From: JBGMEA01 sp041447245
GTDB taxonomy: Bacteria; Bacillota; Clostridia; Eubacteriales; Anaerofustaceae
Length of the DNA: 64,000 nt
NCBI GenBank assembly: GCA_041447245.1
Contig: JBGMEA010000020.1
Span: forward strand, 1-64,000
Reading direction: 5' to 3'
Part shown: positions 23,844 to 32,402 of the stretch, piece by piece
Layout: every line of letters begins with the position of its first letter
Position numbering within the stretch: the first letter of the stretch is position 1
The notes under the pieces: model-generated
Told to the model about the DNA's origin: nothing
The model's database searches: none
Seen by the model: only the letters and a program-made list of their open reading frames with translations
Translations under genes and position numbers: made by a program

Positions 23844-25211
23844 ATGTTGCCATTCAGCATAAGTCAGATAGCAGAAATGACAGGCGGCACATTGTTCCGG
23901 GGAGAACCGGAAACTCAGGTGTGCGGAGTATCCATCGATTCGCGTGATGTGGCACAGGGAAATATTTTTTTTGCATTGCGCGGAGAGTTCAGCAATGGGC
24001 ATCTTTATCTGAGAGACGCACAAAAAAACGGAGCGGCATTGATGATCGTTGAAGAGCCTTCGGAAGAGATCGCAGTGGCTCAGGTGGTGGTTGAGGACAC
24101 CTTCCTTGCGTTGCAGACACTCGCAAAAAGGTATATTGCGATGTTCCCGATTCCGTTCGCGGCAATTACGGGGAGCAGCGGAAAGACGACCACGAAAGAT
24201 GTGATTGCAAGTGTGCTTTCCGAAAAATACAATGTGCTGAAAACGCAGGGAAATCTGAACAGCACAACGGGAGTCCCTCTTACGATATTCGATTTAGATC
24301 CCTCTCATGAGTTCGGCGTTATTGAGATGAGCATGAGTCATCCGGGGGAGATACTGGGCAATGCGGATATTGTACGGCCGGAGACTGCGGTGATTACCAA
24401 CATCGGTCTATGTCATATTGAATTTTTGAAAACACAGGAAAATATTTTCAGGGCGAAATCGGAAATTTTGACTTATCTGAAGCATGGAGACACTGCAATC
24501 GTCAATGCGGAAGATCCGTACCTGAGGATGCTGCAAAGTGATGTTTATGAAATAATCGGAGTCGGAATCGAACACGGAACACTGCGTGCATACGATATAC
24601 TCAATACAAATGATGAAGTGTCTTTTCGTGTCGACATCGGCGGCAATGCTGAACCGTTCCGTTTCTCGGTGCCGGGAAAACATAACGTGATCAACTGTAT
24701 GAGCGCGGTTGCGATCGGACTGAAATATGGACTGACACCGGATCAGATCCGTTCCGGGCTGGATGCTTACAAGCCGAGCAAGAACCGTATGGAAATTATC
24801 ACACAAAATGGGATAACGTTCATCAACGATACGTACAATGCCAACCCCGATTCTATGAAAGCCGCTGTGGATGTGCTATGCCATATTGCAGGGGCCGGAA
24901 GAAAAATTGCCGTATTGTGTGATATGTATGAGTTGGGGGAATGTGCATCGGAAATGCATGGTATCTGCGGGAAATACGCGGCAGAAAGCGGCGTTGACCT
25001 GTTACTGAGCACTGGAACGTATGCTTCCGATTACGAAACGGGCTTTCTGTCGGTTGGAACACAGGGGCGATGTTTGTTGTTTCAAAACAAATCGGAGTTG
25101 AATCTCTTTTTGTCGAAAGATCTGAGAAAAAGCGATACGGTATTGTTCAAAGCTTCCAGAGGAATGCAGTTGGAGGAATCGTTTTTGTATATTAAGGAGA
25201 CATTCGCATGA
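23844..25211 (+). CDS. murF: UDP-MurNAc-tripeptide--D-Ala-D-Ala ligase
   Basis: A 455-residue Mur ligase that adds D-Ala-D-Ala to the UDP-MurNAc-tripeptide. The N-terminal uridine-binding part has VSIDSRDVAQGNIFFAL, the ATP loop is GSSGKTTTKD, and GNLNSTTGVPLT and NDTYNANPDSMKAA are MurF-type segments. The ribosome binding site is weak. The last 4 nt overlap mraY (ATGA). Confidence 0.96.
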   Translation: MLPFSISQIAEMTGGTLFRGEPETQVCGVSIDSRDVAQGNIFFALRGEFSNGHLYLRDAQKNGAALMIVEEPSEEIAVAQVVVEDTFLALQTLAKRYIAMFPIPFAAITGSSGKTTTKDVIASVLSEKYNVLKTQGNLNSTTGVPLTIFDLDPSHEFGVIEMSMSHPGEILGNADIVRPETAVITNIGLCHIEFLKTQENIFRAKSEILTYLKHGDTAIVNAEDPYLRMLQSDVYEIIGVGIEHGTLRAYDILNTNDEVSFRVDIGGNAEPFRFSVPGKHNVINCMSAVAIGLKYGLTPDQIRSGLDAYKPSKNRMEIITQNGITFINDTYNANPDSMKAAVDVLCHIAGAGRKIAVLCDMYELGECASEMHGICGKYAAESGVDLLLSTGTYASDYETGFLSVGTQGRCLLFQNKSELNLFLSKDLRKSDTVLFKASRGMQLEESFLYIKETFA

Positions 25212-26209
25212 ACCAATCCATCATTGCTACACTGATTTCATTCGTTTCGGTAGTGGTTATATGCCCGTTCCTGATCCCTTATTTGGAGAAACTGAAATTC
25301 GGACAGGCCGAACGGGAATTGGGGCCGAAAAGCCATTACAAAAAAGCAGGAACCCCGACGATGGGAGGAATTGCCATCATTGTGGCGATTTGTCTTTCCT
25401 GTGTGTTTTTTATGGAGGATGAAGATTCAAGCCTGTTGATCGCGATTGTGATTACGGTGATATTTGGGTTGATAGGGTTTATGGATGACTATATTAAAAT
25501 TGTTCAGAAAAATGCGATTCAATCGGAAAAAGGTGTTTCAACCGCATCTCTCGGGATGTGGGCGCGTCATAAATTGATTCTTCAGTTTGCGTTATCCGCT
25601 GCTTTGGCATTGTATGCGATGTTCCATCCGCTGATCGGTACAAGCATCGCGATTCCGTTTACTGCAAACAGTCTCGATTTGGGATACTTTTATATCCCGT
25701 TTGTCATGGTGGTGATTGTGGCGGTAGTCAACGCGGTCAACCTGACTGACGGGTTGGACGGGCTGGCGAGCGGTGTTACGCTGATTGTGATGCTTTTTTT
25801 TCTGATGTCCGCGCTCAGCAGCGGGTATCGGGCGATGGGAACTCTGTCTGCATCGGTGATCGGGGCTTGTTTGGGATTCTTATGTTACAATTTCAATCCC
25901 GCAAAAGTCTTTATGGGAGACACCGGGTCGATGGCTCTTGGCGGAGCTGTCGCTGTGGTTTCGGTTTTGACGCGTACCGAGCTGTATCTTATGATTGCCG
26001 GAGCGGTATTTGTGATTGAAATGCTTTCTGTTGCGCTTCAGATCGGTTATTTTAAGCTGAGCCATGGCAAACGACTGTTTAAAATGGCACCGATACACCA
26101 CCATTTCGAATTAACGGGATGGAGCGAAACACGGATTGTGATTGTATTTTGGGCGGTCTCTGCATTTTGTGTATTGTTTTCGATGTTGTCATTGAATCTG
26201 CATTTTTAA
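25208..26209 (+). CDS. mraY: Phospho-MurNAc-pentapeptide transferase
   Basis: A 333-residue polytopic enzyme that links phospho-MurNAc-pentapeptide to undecaprenyl phosphate, forming lipid I. About ten membrane helices. Active-site motifs are FMDDYIK, NLTDGLDGLASG, MGDTGSMALGG and MAPIHHHFELTGW. Translationally coupled to murF by overlap. Confidence 0.97.
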   Translation: MNQSIIATLISFVSVVVICPFLIPYLEKLKFGQAERELGPKSHYKKAGTPTMGGIAIIVAICLSCVFFMEDEDSSLLIAIVITVIFGLIGFMDDYIKIVQKNAIQSEKGVSTASLGMWARHKLILQFALSAALALYAMFHPLIGTSIAIPFTANSLDLGYFYIPFVMVVIVAVVNAVNLTDGLDGLASGVTLIVMLFFLMSALSSGYRAMGTLSASVIGACLGFLCYNFNPAKVFMGDTGSMALGGAVAVVSVLTRTELYLMIAGAVFVIEMLSVALQIGYFKLSHGKRLFKMAPIHHHFELTGWSETRIVIVFWAVSAFCVLFSMLSLNLHF

Positions 26210-26234
26210 TATTGATGGCTTAAAGGATAAGGAT

Positions 26235-27608
26235 ATGGAAGTAGCGAACAAAACGTTTATGATTGTCGGGGCAGGACGCAGCGGCATCGCTGCCGCGAGG
26301 TTTTTGGCGGGCAAGCAGGCTCGTATGATTCTGACCGACACCAAAACATATGAGGAACTGGCGGAAGAAGGGTACGGAATCGAATCCGCAGTCAATTTGA
26401 TGGGTGTCCGAACCGTATTCGGCAGGCAGCCCACGGAAGAAGAAGTCGCTGAGTGCGATTGTCTGATTTTGAGCCCGGGGGCGCCTCCCGATATTCCTCC
26501 CTGCAAACTGGCGGAAAAACACAAGATCGAAGTATGGAGTGAAATCGAATTCGCCAATTCATTTTATCGCGGTTCGGTCGTGGCGATCACCGGGACGAAC
26601 GGAAAAACCACGACAACCACGCTGACCGGAGAATTATTCCGGGATGCGGGATATGAAACGTATGTGGGCGGCAATATCGGCGATCCGTTTATCAACTATG
26701 CCGAAAGAGCGGGGAAGGACAGCGTGATCGCATTGGAAATCAGCAGTTTTCAGCTGTCCATGACAAAAAATCTCAGGCCGAAAATTGCCGTAATTACCAA
26801 TATTACTCCCGATCATCTCGACAGACATAAGACAATGGAATGCTATATCGATGCAAAAGCGAAAATTTTTGCCAATATGAGGGGAAGCGATACCGCAATC
26901 CTCAACTATGATGATCCTCTTGTCCGTGACTTGAAGAAAAGAATTCAATGTGATTGTTTTTTCTTTACGCTTAAGGATGATCCTACCAAACAGGCATTTT
27001 TGAGCGGCGACAAAATCATGCTGAACATCGGCGGAAATACCGTGACGCTGATCGCCCGGCAGGAACTGAACCTTCTGGGAGATCATAATATTGCGAATGT
27101 CATGTGCGCGTCTCTTGCCGCGTATCATTACGGAGTGTCTTTGGATTCCATAAGAAGAACACTTCGTGTATTCCGTCCGGTGGAACATCGTTTGGAATAT
27201 GTTGCCGAAGTCAACGGGGTGACCTATATCAATGATTCGAAAGGCACGAATCCCGATGCGTCAATGATAGCGCTCAAAGCGATGGACAGACCGGTCGTGC
27301 TGATAATGGGCGGATATGACAAGCACAGCGATTTTACGGAGATGTTTGATTTGATCAAAACAAAAGTGAAGCATATCGTTGTGTTGGGGCAGACAAAAGA
27401 TCTGATATTGCAAACTGCAGCAGCATGCGGATATGACGCAATTACCGCAGTGGAAAACTATTCTCAGGCAGTGGAAGTTTGCGCGAAAAAAGCAGTATCC
27501 GGTGACTGTGTGTTGCTTTCTCCTGCCTGCGCGAGCTGGGGAATGTTTGAAAATTACGAGCAGCGCGGCGAGCTGTTTAAAGAACTGGTACGAAACCTGT
27601 CGAAGTAA
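26235..27608 (+). CDS. murD: UDP-MurNAc-L-alanine--D-glutamate ligase
   Basis: A 457-residue Mur ligase that adds D-Glu to UDP-MurNAc-L-Ala. The N-terminal Rossmann part has GAGRSGIAAARFL, the ATP loop is GTNGKTTTT, and ISSFQLSM, NITPDHLDRH and YINDSKGTNPDA are MurD features. It follows mraY by 25 nt and precedes ftsW. Confidence 0.97.
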   Translation: MEVANKTFMIVGAGRSGIAAARFLAGKQARMILTDTKTYEELAEEGYGIESAVNLMGVRTVFGRQPTEEEVAECDCLILSPGAPPDIPPCKLAEKHKIEVWSEIEFANSFYRGSVVAITGTNGKTTTTTLTGELFRDAGYETYVGGNIGDPFINYAERAGKDSVIALEISSFQLSMTKNLRPKIAVITNITPDHLDRHKTMECYIDAKAKIFANMRGSDTAILNYDDPLVRDLKKRIQCDCFFFTLKDDPTKQAFLSGDKIMLNIGGNTVTLIARQELNLLGDHNIANVMCASLAAYHYGVSLDSIRRTLRVFRPVEHRLEYVAEVNGVTYINDSKGTNPDASMIALKAMDRPVVLIMGGYDKHSDFTEMFDLIKTKVKHIVVLGQTKDLILQTAAACGYDAITAVENYSQAVEVCAKKAVSGDCVLLSPACASWGMFENYEQRGELFKELVRNLSK

Positions 27609-27643
27609 GTCGCGGGCGTACGAAATAATAAAGAGGTCTCATC

Positions 27644-28819
27644 ATGAAAACATTCGGAGAAGATCTGCGCGAAATGCTGGGAAATGTGTCTAAGGAAGCA
27701 AAGAAACCGGTTGACCGCAGCATTGTAATGACAATATTGGTTTTGACATGTTTCGGATTGATCATGGTTTGGTCTGCAAGTATGTATAACGCCAATCTGG
27801 AAGATCATTCGTACTATTATGTCAGCAGACAGCTGATGTACGCCGTATTCGGATTTGTCGCGATGTTTGCGGTGTCCCTGATCGATTTCCGCTTTGTGAA
27901 AAAATATGCCTTTCTTTTGATGCTTCTTGCGCTTGCATTGCTCGGCATCGTCATGATGCTGCCCGAAACGGAGAGTGTAAACGGTGCCGTGCGGTGGATT
28001 TCCATCGGAGGAATTGTCATCCAGCCTTCCGAGATTACGAAGATTGCTGTGCTGTTGTTCCTTTCCGCAGAGATCGAAAAGAGAAGCGATGACATAGCCA
28101 GCGCCAAGAATTTCATTCTGCTGCTCGGTTTTTGCGGCGTAATCTGCCTGCTGATTTATATTCAGCCGGCACTCAGTACGGCGGTAGTGGTTGCGGGACT
28201 GATTATCGGCATGTACTTTATGTCCGGAGGGAATTTGGCTTATGTGCTCTCGCTTGCCGGGGTCGGCGGAATCGCCGTTTATTTTTTCATTACCGGATCG
28301 GAATGGCGCATGAGCCGGATTATGGCCTTTCTGGATCCGTGGAGCGATCTTTACGGGAGCGGCTGGCAGCCTGCCCAGTCTTTGATGGCACTCGGTTCCG
28401 GCGGTGTGTTCGGAGTGGGAATCGGCAACGGAAAGGCAAAGCTGTTGTTTTTGCCCGAGCCGCAAAATGACTATATCTTTTCCGTAATCGGGGAGGAGTT
28501 GGGTCTGATCGGTTGCATTGCACTTCTCGCAGTGTATCTGTATTTGATTTTTAAACTGATTCAGATATCATTCCGTTGTCCGGATATGTTCAGCAAGCTT
28601 GTCTGCAGCGGAATGGGATTGTTGCTTTCGATCCAGGTATTCATCAATGTTGCCGTGGTGACCAATCTGATTCCTTCCACAGGTGTGACTTTGCCGTTTA
28701 TCAGTGCGGGGGGGTCTTCTCTTGTTTCGTTGATGCTATCGTTCGGCGTAGTCCTGAATATATCCAGAAATTTGAAAAAACAGAAATCTGCAATGCAAAT
28801 CAGAGGTGCAAACAAATGA
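27644..28819 (+). CDS. ftsW: FtsW septal peptidoglycan glycosyltransferase
   Basis: A 391-residue SEDS protein with about ten membrane helices, which polymerises lipid II at the septum with its PBP partner. It begins with a ~25-residue cytosolic tail; SASMYNANLEDHSYYYVSRQ is the first extracytoplasmic loop. The C-terminal NLIPSTGVTLPFISAGGSS is the SEDS signature. Position between murD and murG favours FtsW (or SpoVE) over RodA. The stop overlaps the murG ATG (ATGA). Confidence 0.95.
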   Translation: MKTFGEDLREMLGNVSKEAKKPVDRSIVMTILVLTCFGLIMVWSASMYNANLEDHSYYYVSRQLMYAVFGFVAMFAVSLIDFRFVKKYAFLLMLLALALLGIVMMLPETESVNGAVRWISIGGIVIQPSEITKIAVLLFLSAEIEKRSDDIASAKNFILLLGFCGVICLLIYIQPALSTAVVVAGLIIGMYFMSGGNLAYVLSLAGVGGIAVYFFITGSEWRMSRIMAFLDPWSDLYGSGWQPAQSLMALGSGGVFGVGIGNGKAKLLFLPEPQNDYIFSVIGEELGLIGCIALLAVYLYLIFKLIQISFRCPDMFSKLVCSGMGLLLSIQVFINVAVVTNLIPSTGVTLPFISAGGSSLVSLMLSFGVVLNISRNLKKQKSAMQIRGANK

Positions 28820-29946
28820 AAATACTGATATCCGGCGGCGGTACCGGGGGGCATATTTATCCCGCAATTGCGATTGCAAACGAATTGAGAGAGAGACATC
28901 CCGATTGGATAATCGAATTTGCAGGCAGACATAATTCGATCGAAGGACGTGTGGTTCCTCCTGCAGGGTATGTGATTCATAATCTCCATGTTGCGGGCTA
29001 CGAAAGATATTATTCGTTTTTCGAAAAACTTTCGGTAATCGGACGGCTTGCGGTCAGCCTGAAAGATTCCCTTGTATTGCTGCGCAAAATTAAACCGGAT
29101 ATCGTGATCGGTACCGGCGGATTTATCTGCGGTCCGATTCTTTATGTCTCGGGTCTGAAAAAAATCCCGACTTTGATTTGTGAACAGAATGTGATTCCGG
29201 GCTTTACGATCAAGACGCTGTCCAAACGCGCGGATGTTGTGTGCACGGCTTATGAAGAAACTTCAAAGTATATGGTGCATCCGGAACGATGTGTCGTAAC
29301 GGGTAATCCGGTGAGAAAAGATTTCGCAACAATCGGAAGAAATGAAGCAAGAACGAGTCTGAACCTTGCGGATGGGTGTCGGATGATATTGAGCTTCGGA
29401 GGAAGTTTGGGGGCTAAAACGATTAACGATTCCGTGGCGGATATGATTGCAGCGCTGAAGGATCGCTCCGATTTTTACTTTTATCATATAACAGGGCGCA
29501 GTTCCCACGAAGAATTTATGGATCGGATGCACGAGGCGGGCGTAGATTCGGATCAGATGAAGAATGTAACGATTGCGGAGTATTCCAATGAGATGCCCAC
29601 GCTGCTACACGCTGCCGATCTGGTGATTGCGAGGAGCGGCGCGATGACGATTTCCGAAATTAATTATGTCGGAGTGCCTGCGATTTACAGCCCCTATCCG
29701 TTTGCCGCAAACGATCATCAGATGAAAAATGCGCGCGCTTCGGAGCGGGCGGGCGGGTCGATTACGATTGCGGATGAGGATCTGACGGGAGAAAAACTGA
29801 TCGAGACGATCAGAGAATTGTATGCCGATCCGGACAGACTGGCAGGAATGGCAAAATGTTCCGCGCAGTTGGGAATTCGAAATTCTGCGGAGCGGATTTG
29901 CGAGCAGGCGGAACACCTGCTTGTGCAGCGCATGAACGCTAAGTGA
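28816..29946 (+). CDS. murG: UDP-GlcNAc:lipid I N-acetylglucosaminyltransferase
   Basis: A 376-residue peripheral membrane GT-B enzyme that converts lipid I to lipid II. GGGTGGHIYPAIAIA is the glycine-rich loop at the N-terminus, CEQNVIPG and SFGGSLGAKTIN follow, and RSGAMTISEINYVGVP is the UDP-GlcNAc-binding region. The start was set at MKILISGGG, which overlaps the ftsW stop and follows AGAGGTG; the same frame extends upstream inside ftsW but without a start signal. Confidence 0.96.
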   Translation: MKILISGGGTGGHIYPAIAIANELRERHPDWIIEFAGRHNSIEGRVVPPAGYVIHNLHVAGYERYYSFFEKLSVIGRLAVSLKDSLVLLRKIKPDIVIGTGGFICGPILYVSGLKKIPTLICEQNVIPGFTIKTLSKRADVVCTAYEETSKYMVHPERCVVTGNPVRKDFATIGRNEARTSLNLADGCRMILSFGGSLGAKTINDSVADMIAALKDRSDFYFYHITGRSSHEEFMDRMHEAGVDSDQMKNVTIAEYSNEMPTLLHAADLVIARSGAMTISEINYVGVPAIYSPYPFAANDHQMKNARASERAGGSITIADEDLTGEKLIETIRELYADPDRLAGMAKCSAQLGIRNSAERICEQAEHLLVQRMNAK

Positions 29947-29956
29947 GGAATATGGT

Positions 29957-30700
29957 ATGAGCAAGCGGATCGTCAGAAAAAAGAATTCTCCCAACCGCAT
30001 GTTGTTTTTTGTTTTTTTGCTGGTGTTCATCGGCGGGATCGTTTTTTTCTTCCGCAGCAGTTTTTTTACGGTTGAAAGCGTTTATGTCGAAGGGGCTTCG
30101 AAGGTTGATAAAAATGAAGTGCTCACTGTATGCGGGATTCAGCAAGGGGAAAATATATTCGATTTCAGTGCGAAAAAGGCTCAGGAAAGCATCAAGACCA
30201 TAACCAACGTTAAGAATGCCTCGGTCGTGAGAATTTATCCGAATACGGTTAAGATCGTGGTAACCGAACGGGTTCCTTTCATGGTGATCTGCAGCGACGG
30301 TAATTATATTGCCATTGATGACACGGGGAAAGTGCTTTCGGTTGCCAATGCGCTCAATGATTCTTCCGGAGTGATTGTCTCGGGACTGAGCGGTATCTCT
30401 GCTTCTCCCGGAGATCAGTTTGATTTTATGTCAAACGTATCGGTTCAGACTGCGGATGAAATTTTTACTTATCTGAAAAATGAATCGCTTTATGATTACG
30501 TGTCCGAATTGCATGTTTCTTCGAACAGCTGTTATTATCTTTACACAAAGAAGTCAAATGTCATCAAATTCTATTCCCTCAGTGCGTTTACTTCGAATGA
30601 AGATTTTATCAAACTCTTTCTGGAAAACGAAGACAGACAGATTATGGTGGAAGTGATCGAAGGGTGCAATCCGGTCTATAAAACAATTGATATAAAATAA
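29957..30700 (+). CDS. divIB: Cell division protein FtsQ/DivIB
   Basis: A 247-residue bitopic protein: a short basic tail, one membrane helix (15-32), then a POTRA domain (about 37-106) opening FTVESVYVEGASKVDKNEV. A beta domain follows. It scaffolds FtsL/DivIC at the septum. It lies 10 nt after murG. The C-terminal beta domain is less conserved, but order and topology are clear. Confidence 0.92.
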   Translation: MSKRIVRKKNSPNRMLFFVFLLVFIGGIVFFFRSSFFTVESVYVEGASKVDKNEVLTVCGIQQGENIFDFSAKKAQESIKTITNVKNASVVRIYPNTVKIVVTERVPFMVICSDGNYIAIDDTGKVLSVANALNDSSGVIVSGLSGISASPGDQFDFMSNVSVQTADEIFTYLKNESLYDYVSELHVSSNSCYYLYTKKSNVIKFYSLSAFTSNEDFIKLFLENEDRQIMVEVIEGCNPVYKTIDIK

Positions 30701-30777
30701 AAATTAGCAAAAAACTCTTGTTCTTTGTTCGAATAAATATTAAAATAATAAATAAACACAGTATATGGAGGGATGTA

Positions 30778-31830
30778 ATGCCTTACGAATTCGATACTAC
30801 AGAAAATCTGTGTTCGGCGAATATCAAAGTAATTGGCGTTGGCGGAGGCGGTAATAATGCGGTTAACCGTATGATTGAGAATGGCTTGCGCGGCGTCACT
30901 TTTTATGCGATTAATACGGACAGCCAGGTGTTGGCGGTGTCCTTGTCTGAAAATAAACTGCAGATCGGCGAAAAAACGACCAGAGGATTGGGCGCGGGAG
31001 CGAATCCCGAATTGGGAGAACGTTCCGCGGAAGAAAATCAGGAAGACATTAAACAGATGTTAAGCGGTGCGGATTTGGTTTTTGTTACCGCAGGGATGGG
31101 CGGCGGAACCGGAACAGGCGCGTCTCACGTGATTGCGAAAATAGCGCGTGAAATGGGACTGCTCGTAATCGGAGTTGTGACCCGACCGTTCTCTTTTGAA
31201 GGGAAAGTAAGAAAGATCAATTCCGATTTGGGGATTCAGCTGATTAAAGATTATGTGGATGCGCTTGTCGTTATCCCGAATGATCGGCTGCTGCAGATGG
31301 CAAGTCAGAGTACGACGTTTAAAGAAGCATTTAAAATGGCGGATGATGTGCTGTTGATGGGGGTAAAGGGAATTACCGACTTGATTGCAACACCCGGATT
31401 GATCAACTTGGATTTCTCCGATGTGAAGACAATTGTAAAGGATGCCGGAATGGCTCATATGGGGATGGGGTTCGGATCCGGATCCGACAAGGCGGTGGAT
31501 GCCGCGAAGCAGGCAATCGAGAGCCCGTTGCTGGAAACAAGCATAGACGGCGCTACCGGCGTTTTGATCAATATCATGGGCGGGGAACAGCTGACATTAT
31601 TCGAGATCGAAAAAATAGCGGAAATCGTTCGTCAGGAAGCGCATCCCGACGCTAATATTATCTTCGGAGCATGTATTGATCCGAATCTGGATGATGAAAT
31701 CAAAGTGACTGTGATTGCGACAGGATTTAACACTGCGAAACAACCCGGTCCGATTAAGATTGATTCGGAAACGGAAACACGACCCGGCGGGTATACGTGG
31801 CCTTCTTTTCTGGATGATTCAAACGAATAA
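30778..31830 (+). CDS. ftsZ: Cell division GTPase FtsZ (short form)
   Basis: A 350-residue tubulin-like GTPase that forms the Z-ring. GGGTGTG is at 108-114 and the T7 loop NLDFSD begins at 210. The core is canonical, but the disordered linker is only about 18 residues (321-338), and the C-terminal peptide reads YTWPSFLDDSNE, acidic where FtsZ usually ends in a basic IPxFLRR-like peptide. GGAGGG precedes the ATG; the frame is open upstream but without a start signal. No ftsA lies beside it. A terminator follows directly. Confidence 0.97.
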   Translation: MPYEFDTTENLCSANIKVIGVGGGGNNAVNRMIENGLRGVTFYAINTDSQVLAVSLSENKLQIGEKTTRGLGAGANPELGERSAEENQEDIKQMLSGADLVFVTAGMGGGTGTGASHVIAKIAREMGLLVIGVVTRPFSFEGKVRKINSDLGIQLIKDYVDALVVIPNDRLLQMASQSTTFKEAFKMADDVLLMGVKGITDLIATPGLINLDFSDVKTIVKDAGMAHMGMGFGSGSDKAVDAAKQAIESPLLETSIDGATGVLINIMGGEQLTLFEIEKIAEIVRQEAHPDANIIFGACIDPNLDDEIKVTVIATGFNTAKQPGPIKIDSETETRPGGYTWPSFLDDSNE

Positions 31831-31835
31831 AATGA

Positions 31836-31862
31836 AACGGCGTTAATCCGCCGTTTTTTTAT
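31836..31862 (+). terminator. dcw cluster terminator
   Basis: AACGGCG, loop TTAATC, CGCCGTT (7 bp) followed by a T-run, 5 nt after the ftsZ stop. Confidence 0.9.
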
Positions 31863-32042
31863 CCTAACATTCAATGCGTCGGTGGAAAAGGAACCCTGCC
31901 GAAGAAAACGGACATTACGAAAGTGGGAAAAGAAAGCATCCATGCGGATTGCTTGAAAGCGGGAATTGCTTTTTAATGAGCGATCGGATGGGGACAAACT
32001 TGTCCTTATGGGGAGCGGTTTGGGGGAAATGATGAAAAGTAC

Positions 32043-32070
32043 TTGAAAGACGAAGATAAAATGATATAAT
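32043..32070 (+). promoter_or_regulatory. Promoter of the 63-residue protein gene
   Basis: TTGAAA (32043-32048), 16-bp spacer, TATAAT (32065-32070) with an extended -10 TG. The start site would be near 32077. Confidence 0.8.
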
Positions 32071-32088
32071 ATTTAGAACGATATATGA

Positions 32089-32111
32089 GGCTGTCAGATG
32101 TTTGGACAGCC
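32089..32111 (+). promoter_or_regulatory. 5' leader hairpin next to the ribosome binding site
   Basis: GGCTGTC (32089-32095) and GACAGCC (32105-32111) form a perfect 7-bp stem, 4 nt upstream of the ribosome binding site AGAGGTG at 32116-32122. No T-run follows, so it is more likely a stabilising or translational element than a terminator. Confidence 0.55.
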
Positions 32112-32128
32112 GTGAAGAGGTGAACAGA

Positions 32129-32320
32129 ATGAGCGCAGAACAGTTGATCATTGCAAAGAAAGAGTTGAGAAAACTTCAGAACGCCATGGGGAAAGAGCTT
32201 GCAAAGGGCAAGTACAAGGATACTATCGCGATTCAGGAATTAAAGCACAATATCAAATCGAAAAAACTGCAGATCGGGGATATTACCAAGACGATGATTG
32301 CACAGCTTTCGATTGAATAA
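32129..32320 (+). CDS. Small basic helical protein of unknown function
   Basis: A 63-residue protein I do not recognise. It is Lys-rich (about a fifth of residues), with no Cys, no membrane helix and no signal peptide. It looks like two or three helices (about 3-27, 29-47 and 50-61). It has a strong promoter, a leader hairpin, AGAGGTG at good spacing, and its own terminator 19 nt after the stop, so it is probably a real, well expressed single gene. The charge would suit binding of nucleic acid or ribosomes, but that is inference from composition only. Confidence 0.75.
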   Translation: MSAEQLIIAKKELRKLQNAMGKELAKGKYKDTIAIQELKHNIKSKKLQIGDITKTMIAQLSIE

Positions 32321-32338
32321 TGTCCCAAAACAAAAGCA

Positions 32339-32364
32339 AGCTCAAATCATATTTGGGCTTTTTT
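32339..32364 (+). terminator. Terminator of the 63-residue protein gene
   Basis: AGCTCAAAT, loop CAT, ATTTGGGCT (9 bp with one G-U) followed by six T. Confidence 0.85.
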
Positions 32365-32402
32365 GTTACAGGCGGGCAGGAAAGAATCGGAGCGGATGAG
32401 TT

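Noticed and set aside
28576..28815. 80-codon N-terminal extension of murG
   Set aside because: It lies wholly inside ftsW, resembles no MurG N-terminus, and the ATG at 28816 has a good ribosome binding site and ATGA overlap.
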